NCBI GenBank assembly: GCA_902728285.1
Contig: CACVBU010001366.1
Location: 288,971 to 352,970, forward strand
Length of the DNA: 64,000 nucleotides
Direction: 5' to 3'
From: Clytia hemisphaerica
Taxonomy: Eukaryota; Cnidaria; Hydrozoa; Leptothecata; Clytiidae
Shown here: piece after piece, positions 48,801 through 57,800 of the stretch
Layout: every line of letters begins with the position of its first letter
Position numbering within the stretch: the first letter of the stretch is position 1
Program-made: the position numbers and the translations under genes
The notes under the pieces: generated by a model
Databases searched by the model: none
The model's input: the letters and a program-made list of their open reading frames with translations, nothing else
What the model was told of the DNA's origin: nothing

Positions 48801-51800
48801 AAGACATGTTCTGCCCAATACCTGAATATCCCTTTTGGCAGAAACACATGTAAGATCCAATAGTGTTTTCACACTTCGCCTTTGCATGACATCTATTGAG
48901 GTCTGGGTCCGAACATTCATCGACATCTTTGCACGTGTTTTCACACTTCTGGTAACCAGAGTTGCAAAAACAATCGAATGATCCAATAAGGTTGACACAT
49001 GTCGAATTCGTAGGGCAATGAGCAACCTCAGCTTTGCATTCATCAAAATCTATGGTCAAATGATCAAAGAAAAACTAGCAATACAACACCCCTGTCTCAC
49101 AGCCCCGGTGGAACTTTTTTCCTCAGTGGGGATAAAACTTCCTATTGAAATCCCGATGGGGATAGAAATTATATTGTTCCAAAGTTAAAAAATCCAGTGG
49201 GGATGGTTTTGGAGTGCAATTTTTAAAACATCGGATTTCGAGTGGGGAAGAAATCAAACTCAATTCCCCAGTGGGTCTGTGACACAGGGGTGTAATACAG
49301 TTGACGCTCTTTTATTCGGCGTTCTACTATTCGACACGCTCCACTATGCAATAATATTGAAAGTCGACGTCAACTAGAAACTCTCATGAACGATGTTCTA
49401 CTATTCGATGCAGTCATATCCCTTGTTCGATGAAAATCCGATTCCCTTGAAAACCGAATAAAAGAGTGTCAGATGTACTTAAATCACTCACATACTGGGT
49501 GTACCCAGAAAAAGTATAAAGGTTTGATAGCTAACTGTGTCCGAAATAATGTGAACTTTTAACCCTTTAAGTACAAATTACGAGTATACTAGACATGGGC
49601 TATGTAGGAGGACGAAGCCCTCCTGTAATGTCCAGTTTGAGTTAGAAATCGTCATTTTTTGTCTAACTCGTAGAAATTGGATTGGGTTTCATGGTCAAGC
49701 AAAAAAAATCAAAAGTGAGTCTTTCCAGCAAGATTTTGAGCCAAAAAGTCAACGAGTGATCCAAGAACCTCCTAAATTGGTCCTGCATTACTTGATTCTG
49801 TCCTCTAGCGAATTAGTTTGAAGTTTTACTATTGGGCACCGTTCTATCATTCAGGCAGGTCCGCGCAGAAGGAAGACATACATTCGCTCGAACGTGTCCC
49901 CACACCATTTATAAATTCTAAGAAAGACGAAAACGTGTGAAACTCATGAACTATCCACACTTACCTTCACAAATCGTTCCATTCCCAATGAACCCATCTT
50001 TGCAAGAACATTGATAATGTTCATGAGTATCGATACAAGTCGCATTCGCATGACAAGTGTGTAAATTAAGTTTGCATTCGTTGATTTCTGAGAGGAATAA
50101 AAAATGAAATCAATTGTCTTATATAATCGATAATCTTGCTGTTGAACGAAATAGAAAATTGTGGCTATTATCCCCGTCAAATTTCGTTAATTTCAGGCCC
50201 GTTGGAAGCGGGGAGACTGGGGAGACTTCAGCCTCCCAACTTTTGAGCAAATGAGGTTTCTTTCTCAAATTTCTAGCGAATTTCATTTCATTTTGAGCCT
50301 TCAGCCTCCCCACCTTTACGGCTGTTCCACCGGGCCTGAACTTTAAGGTTTAAAGAAAATTTAAAGTGTTTGGCCTGGTTCCAAAAGCTGTCAATAAATT
50401 AAATAAAAAATCGGTAAAATTGTCAAAAATTGTCAAGCTTAATTTTAGGGCCAAATTGTTAAAAGAGGTTCAAACCAGGCGTCTATTTCGTGAAAAGAAA
50501 TACATTCCAAAACACATGCTCGACTTGCCATTAATCTTGCAACTTTCACCATTTCCAATATATCCTTGTTTGCATTGACATGAGGAATTTTCGTCATCTA
50601 ATATGCATAGTGCTTTTTCGTGACATTTAGTATAATTTTCACCACAAATAAATTCATCTAAAATACACAAGTGAAAATGGAAATCGTGGTGGAAATGTAC
50701 AATGTTCATGTCAGCATCTATGGTTGACAGCAATGAAGTATGTATAAGCCCGAAGGGCTAGAAGTCAATCTCTTTGGTAGGATTTGAAGCCAACAAATCC
50801 TACCAAAGTTGCGCGGCCTTGAGCGGCTCGCCTGGTTTTTACACAAATGACAGATTGAAACTAAAATTTACCGCTAAATTTCGAAAAAAATATCAATTGT
50901 AAACAAAGGAATTGCTAGATTAAATCTGTCGTCAAAAATGCGGCGCATTTTTTAAGGCTTCACTTTTTCTTGCCTGAGAAAGGTTAGAGATTGAACTCTA
51001 GCCCTTCGGGCTTTAAACTCAATGGTTGACAGCCTTTCAAGGGCACTGGACCGACCCGGTGTAATGGCTTGATTGATTGGCTAAAAATAATCCCCAAAAA
51101 GGACATTGACTTTGCACATCCATTGGCATTTAATTTGTGAAACTGCACAATGGAGAAAACATCATCTACCTTGCTCGATGAAGGGAGAAGAATGTCTCTA
51201 AACGTAGCCAAACGTAAATCTCGTGCTCCAAGCCACGAAAGACTTTCAATATGGAATTTCACTGGGTCAATGAACTCAAACTTATCTAGATTTATTCATT
51301 GACAAAAGATTACTCATCGTGTCACAATATCAAATAACTAAATGTTTACTGGCATTGCGTATTTCGACGACCAACATGCATAATTTGGCCCAAAATTAAG
51401 TCCCCGTGAAATCTTAAAATTTTGCGGATAAGTTCAACCGCTAAATTTAATCCCCGCAAAAATTTATCCCATTAAAGTAATTTACCTTACCATATTTTGA
51501 TTGGACCAAGTAAACGTATTGGCTTTTATCCTCTCCGGTGCAATCTAAATCACTTGTATCTTGGCAATTCCCATATTTACTATCAAAACAAATAGATCGT
51601 CGATTGGTTGGCTCCTTTAGAAATGCAGTGAGTCTTTGGCGATCCTTCGTACCATAACATTCACCGTAAAATGTGATCGAGATTGCGATGAATTCTTGCT
51701 CCATTGCTTTCTTGTAGCAGTGACAGAGTAAACTGTAAAATAAATTGATGTAAATTAGTCTAGAGCTAGACTACTAATTAACATCAGTTTTACTCAAAAA

Positions 51801-54800
51801 CTTCTTTAAATTAGTCTAGAGCTAGACTACTAATTAACATCAGTTTTACTCAAAAACTTCTTTTACAGTAGTAGAAAAAACCTACGAGTGTTTGAATTAG
51901 TGTCACTATTTCAACTTCCCGTACGGCTTTTTTTCTTCTTTTTGACTTTGAGGCAGGATTGCTCCTACGTTTTGTGTTAAAAGAATAGTTGTCTGGAAAT
52001 CGAGACTAGATCTACTTGGAAACCACATGACTAGTCAGGGTCATAAATACTGTGGTTTTTAGGATGTTTATATCTTGAAAACGTTTTGAAGGGACTAGAA
52101 TAGGGATAATCAAATAAGTCTGGATATGTGCTAAATTCCAAGCAAATTAACAAATCTTGCATGTCTGTCCAGTTCTCCAGGTATTGAAAGATTTTCGAGC
52201 TAGACTCATATTCACAAGATCAAAATAACCAGGTGGCTAGACTGCCACTATTATGAGTATGAGTGAGTGTAGTTCTAGTTCAATTCAATAATTCAGTCTA
52301 GAACAATATCGGAGCTTCGATAAAAGCAAAACAAATCATGGATCTCACGTTGAATAATAGTGGTAAGATCAAAACTTTAAATATTGCTTGACCTAAGGAC
52401 AAAAGCTAAAGAAAATATTTGTGAGTTTTGCTTAGGACCTTGGAAGAAATCTGCAGTTTGATTATCCTTATTTTTTGTTCCATAATTCACAGTACCTTCT
52501 CAAGTGTTTCGGATAATCTCCCCATTCTAAAGTGGTGCCAGTATATGATGGATTGGTGTGATCGCGGTTGTTGGCTAGTTGAATGTTGAATATTGAAGTA
52601 TCTTTTTTGAGACAACCAAGCTTCTTCGTTGGTAGTTCACATGTAGAGATATCTGAGAATATAAAAAGAGTGAAGATACATGAATGAATAATAATAATAA
52701 TAATAACAATAATAACGATGCTTTACAAGTTCGCAGGCCACCGTGCAAGCACATGGGCCTCTATGAACCGCTCTTTTTCAACAATTTTCTTAAGATAGAG
52801 TTTTTTCCTAGGGCTCCCCCTGACTTTGAATTTAAAGTTTGCGTCCTTTATTGAAGTATTCATTTCTTGGGCTTTCATACACCACTCTTTGATTGTCTTC
52901 CTTTCACTTTTCGTAAGATCTTCTGTCACCCGGAAGGGCAATTTTTCTCCTTTAGTGATTGCTCTTATTTTTGTCTTCTTCGTTTGTAAATCGGACTTTC
53001 ATTGGTCAATAGCGTTTTTCATCTTCCTTTTCCTTCGAAAATTTTCAGATTCTTTGAGTTTCTTCAATCCTTAAATTCATTTAGATATTCTTTGTCGTAG
53101 ATTTTGGTTGACTCCTTTGAATCTTCAGTGGATTCGTCAACACCATGAAGAATTAGCAGATTGCATGCCGTGGATCGAATCTGTCGTTCCTCCTGTTTTT
53201 CCCTTCGCAGTACGTTTTCTATGTTCTTCTCAATTTGCCTCGACGCGACTGCTGCGTATATTTGTGATCTATTTTGTCCTTTCTTCTCAATGATGTCTTC
53301 CATCTTCTTTTCGATCGTTGCCATTCTGGTCTCAAAGCTATCCTTTATTTCGCTGATCATTGTATTAACGTCTTTGGACTTTAGTTGAGTGATTTCTACG
53401 TCCTGGGCTTTCATTATATTTTCGCAAGCTTTTATCTCCTTTCGGAATCCTGAAACTGTTGATGTTTCACATGAATTGACCCGTTCCAATAGATCAGGAG
53501 TGATCACGACACAATTTTGACAAATAAAAGCTCTCGATTTGTATGTTAGACATAACTGGATTTGATAGACGGGGAGCTTTGAAAAAATGTAGTGTACGAT
53601 TCGATTGCACTTTTTACATTCAAGTGTGTCATTGGATCTTCCTTCTTCACTTGTAACACATTCAGATGGGCTGCAAAGGTCGTAAATTGATGCTGAATTC
53701 GGTTGTTTTCGTAGATTTTCCTGAATTTTCTCCACCATATTTACATCTTTTAACAACACATCCGTTCAGTGAATGATTCTGAAATATTCAGCTGTTCCTC
53801 TCAGAGTTTATGTATCGGAGGATATCGAGGGCGACGGTAAGTGAAATCGATACAAAACAAAGTCGATAGTTGTCTATATCGCCTTTTCTCACCTAAACAG
53901 ACGACGGTGTTTTTACCGTCGTCGAGCAAAGTGGACGGTGATTTTGGAGACATGTTAACTTCCCTGGTCAAAAATCTTTCAAAGATCTTTCAAGAACTTT
54001 AATGATCTTCAAAGATCATTAAAGCTAAAGATTCTTCAAAGATCTTTTTAAGATTCTTTCATGTTTCTTTAAAGATCTTCATCTTAAAAAGATCTTTAAA
54101 GAAACTTTTATATTCTTTATAAGATTCGGAATATGATTTAATTTCTAAGAATCTTTAAAGATCTTTTACAGAATCTTTAAAGATCTTTGAAAGTTTCTGT
54201 AAAGATCTTTCAAAGTTTCTTTGAATATCTTTCAAAGTTTCTGTGAAGATTTTCTCGATTCTGGTTAAAAAATTATACGAGTGGATACTTGAAAAATTCA
54301 CGTGGAAAACCCCCATTGCAGCAAAACACTGGTAAAAATATAAAAATTTCAACTAGTTTCCAATTTACGAAACTTTCACATTTCAACTAGTTTCCAGATT
54401 TCAAAATTTTTACAACGAGTTTCCTATAATTTCCAACATACGGAAATCTTACACTTGAAGTTTCAAAAGGAAATTTTTGGAAACTATTGGAAACTTTTTA
54501 ATTTTGACAAACGAAGGTTTATATACACGGATTAATAATTACAATCAATTATAATCAATGTTGTAAAAAGGTAAAAGAATTATAAAAGTTGGTCGAGAAC
54601 CCGGTTTACACGGCGCGCTTTATCAATTTGCCGTACGACTTGCTTGAGCTCTCAGCAGACTTAGAAATTTTTGAGAAAAATTAAAGGGTGTCGATCGAGG
54701 GCGCTTATACCGACTGCAGAGTACCGCCCGTTATCAAGATTCCAAAACTCGTCCCAGTTTCCCTTTCATTCTCTGGCTTGGCGCCAAACAAGATGGCGAT

Positions 54801-57800
54801 GGTTGATGCATATCTCTTGAAATGAAGGGAAGAATCACACAGTTAAGTACAAGTTTTTTGTCTGTTTAGAGCAATTCTCTTTGTCCATGTTCTGTTTAAT
54901 CCTATTTCTTTGAAGTAATATTTTAATACAGTAGAAACGTCTTGGTCTATATAGAAAATACTGGTGTCCTGTCTCTAGTGATTTATTTTTCTGAAGTTTA
55001 TTTTCTATACATTTGATTTTAACTCGCTTTCAACACACAGGGTACAAGTTGAGCTGAAAAAACAAAAATTTCTTTCAACAGGTTTCTTTAAACAATAAAG
55101 CTTGGGTTTCAAGTGAATAAATTTTTGAGTAAAAATGTAATTTTCATTGTTTATAACTGTATAAGTCAGATGATGATGGCTAGTATATATTAGGGTTTAC
55201 GACGAATGAATTTGTGGAATAAAGAATTGATTTTAAACCACTTAGTCAGATACGTGTAAGTTTTAATTTTTCTCTGGGTCTACACATTTGTTGTGTATGT
55301 GGCATCTTTTGATAAAACTTGAGACCTGTTTTCATAAAAAACTTTACTAATGGCTAGTTTATGAGTTTACGACAAATGAATTTGTGGAATAAAGAATTGA
55401 TTTTAAACCGCTTAGTCAGATACGTGTAAGTTTTAATTGTTCTCTGGGTCTACACATTTGTTGTGTATGTGGCATCTTTTGATGAAACTTGAGACCTGCT
55501 TTCATAAAAAACTTTACATATGGCTAGTTTATGAGTTTTACAACAAATGAATTTGTGGAATAAAGAATTGATTTTAAACCGCTTAACCGCATACGTGTAA
55601 GTTTTAATTGTTCCCTGGGTCTACACATTTGTTGTGTATGTGGCATCTTTTGATGAAACTTGAGACCCGCTTTCATAAAAAACTTTACTAATGGCTAGTT
55701 TATGAGTTTACAACAAATGAATTTGTGGAATAAAGAATTGATTTTAAACCGCTTAGTCAGGTACGTGTAAGTTTTAATTGTTCCCTGGGTCTACACATTT
55801 GGTGTGTATGTGGCATCTTTTGATGAAACTTGAGACCCGCTTTCATAAAAAACTTTACGTATGGCTAGTTTATGAGTTTACAACAAATGAATTTGTGGAA
55901 TAAAGAATTGATTTTAAACCGCTTAGTCAGGTACGTGTAAGTTTTAATTGTTGTTCCTGGGTCTACTTTGTTGTGTATGTGGCATCTTTTGATGAAACTT
56001 GAGACCCGCTTTCATAAAAAACTTTTACGTATGGCTAGTTTATGAGTTTACAACAAATGAATTTGTAGATAAATGAATATTTTGAAACTATTAATTCAAT
56101 AAATATTTTCATGTTTTATTGGACTTCTTTTTTGCAAATACATCTTATGACAAAACTTGAAATAGCATGGGGGTTTGAAGATAGATCATTTTGAAGAAGG
56201 ACAATTGATGTAGGTGTTGGGCTATTTCTACCATTATAAAGTTTTTTGCATTGTCTGATGCTGAAAGACTTTGCTTTCTAAAGTGACTTATAATTTTTTT
56301 TACCCATTTTCAGCACTTCAATTGGATGGTACATTCACTTTGCTGGCTCAGAATTAGAGCTGTAATTCCTAAAAAGTAAGACTTTTTTAATTTTTGTCTT
56401 TTCACAATAAAATCTTATATTCCTTTCGAGAACATTGCTGTTTTTCTTTCTAATGTTTAATTTGATGTCTATTTCTTTTACTGTTTAAGTCTTTAAAGAA
56501 AGTTTTTGTATGATTTGGATAGCTATTTTATTTTCCAAGTATATAGATGGTAATCAAACTTATTAATTTTTTTATAGGAGCTCCTTTGACGATGCTTGGG
56601 TGAATTGATCAGACAATATGGAACTCAAAATGGATGAATGCAATACTACAAATGGAATAACAAACTAACAAAGTTGGTGGACTATCATCTTTTTCGAAAT
56701 CTTGACGAACGCCAAAAACTCAGAAAGTTTTTCAAGCCACAACCAAAAGAAATCTTTTTTTTAAATGACAATGAATTTTATCCAATTCGAAGAAGTCTTA
56801 TTTTATTACCTTTTTTGCATTCCACAATATTTCTACTTAACCTTTCCCACTCTTTTGTGACTTTTTTCAGAACGAACTTCTGAATGAGATGTTGGCAACT
56901 CAAAGGCGAACCAACATTCTCCTGGGCCAATTGATTGCAAAGGTAATTTTTTTTCAATTTCTCAAAACAACTGGACAACTTTTTTACGCAATGATTTAAC
57001 ACAACTACAAGCACATCCACGCTTTTCTAACTTGAACCTAGATAAATTTAAAACATGCATTATTTGTCTGTTTTTTGTAAATTTTGCGGCAAGATAGAAC
57101 ATTGGTGTCACCATTCTTTTTTAGGTTTCAGAGCAACCATTACCTAATGCAAACCCAAACCTAAACCAAACACAAATGGCTCCTTTAGATGAAAATGACT
57201 TTGTAAGTATCATTTTAACTTCTTTGTTTTTAACTTCATATCCACTGAGTTTTGAATACTTAAAAGAAAACTTTTTGGATTAAATTCCCGTCAAATTTTG
57301 TTTTCATCATCAGAAGAAACTGCTAAAATTCTAAAGCTCTGTTACAAACTGACTTGATAATTTTGAAAAAACTCTTGAGAAGGAAAGAAAGACTTAATTT
57401 GTTTTGAGCGGGAGAAAATTATAATTGTAAAATTTACATTTTTTTTAGTTTGAATAATTTTTTGAGAGAGACAATTGTATCCTTTATCCTATCCTTTATT
57501 TACTCTCTATTTACTTTATGTATTTTAACCATTATTATTCTAAACCAAATTACCGAATTACGAAATCAAAAACAAACACTTTTTTCGAACATGTATATAA
57601 TTTTTTCATTCACACAGCAACGCAATTTTAATATGCAACTTTTAGCTTACACAAAGGTTTCTAGATAACTAAAATGTTCCTTTTCGTTGCTTTCATTACT
57701 TTTTGCTTTATTTCCAATGTCTGAGTGTCGCCGTGCTAGATTACATTTAAGTACTGTAGTGCGGTTGTACGGTTGTCTAAAGCAATAAAATTGTATTTTT

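Noticed and set aside
53108..53388. Plus-strand ORFs over the ORF1 relic
   Set aside because: Antisense shadows of the minus-strand coiled-coil region.
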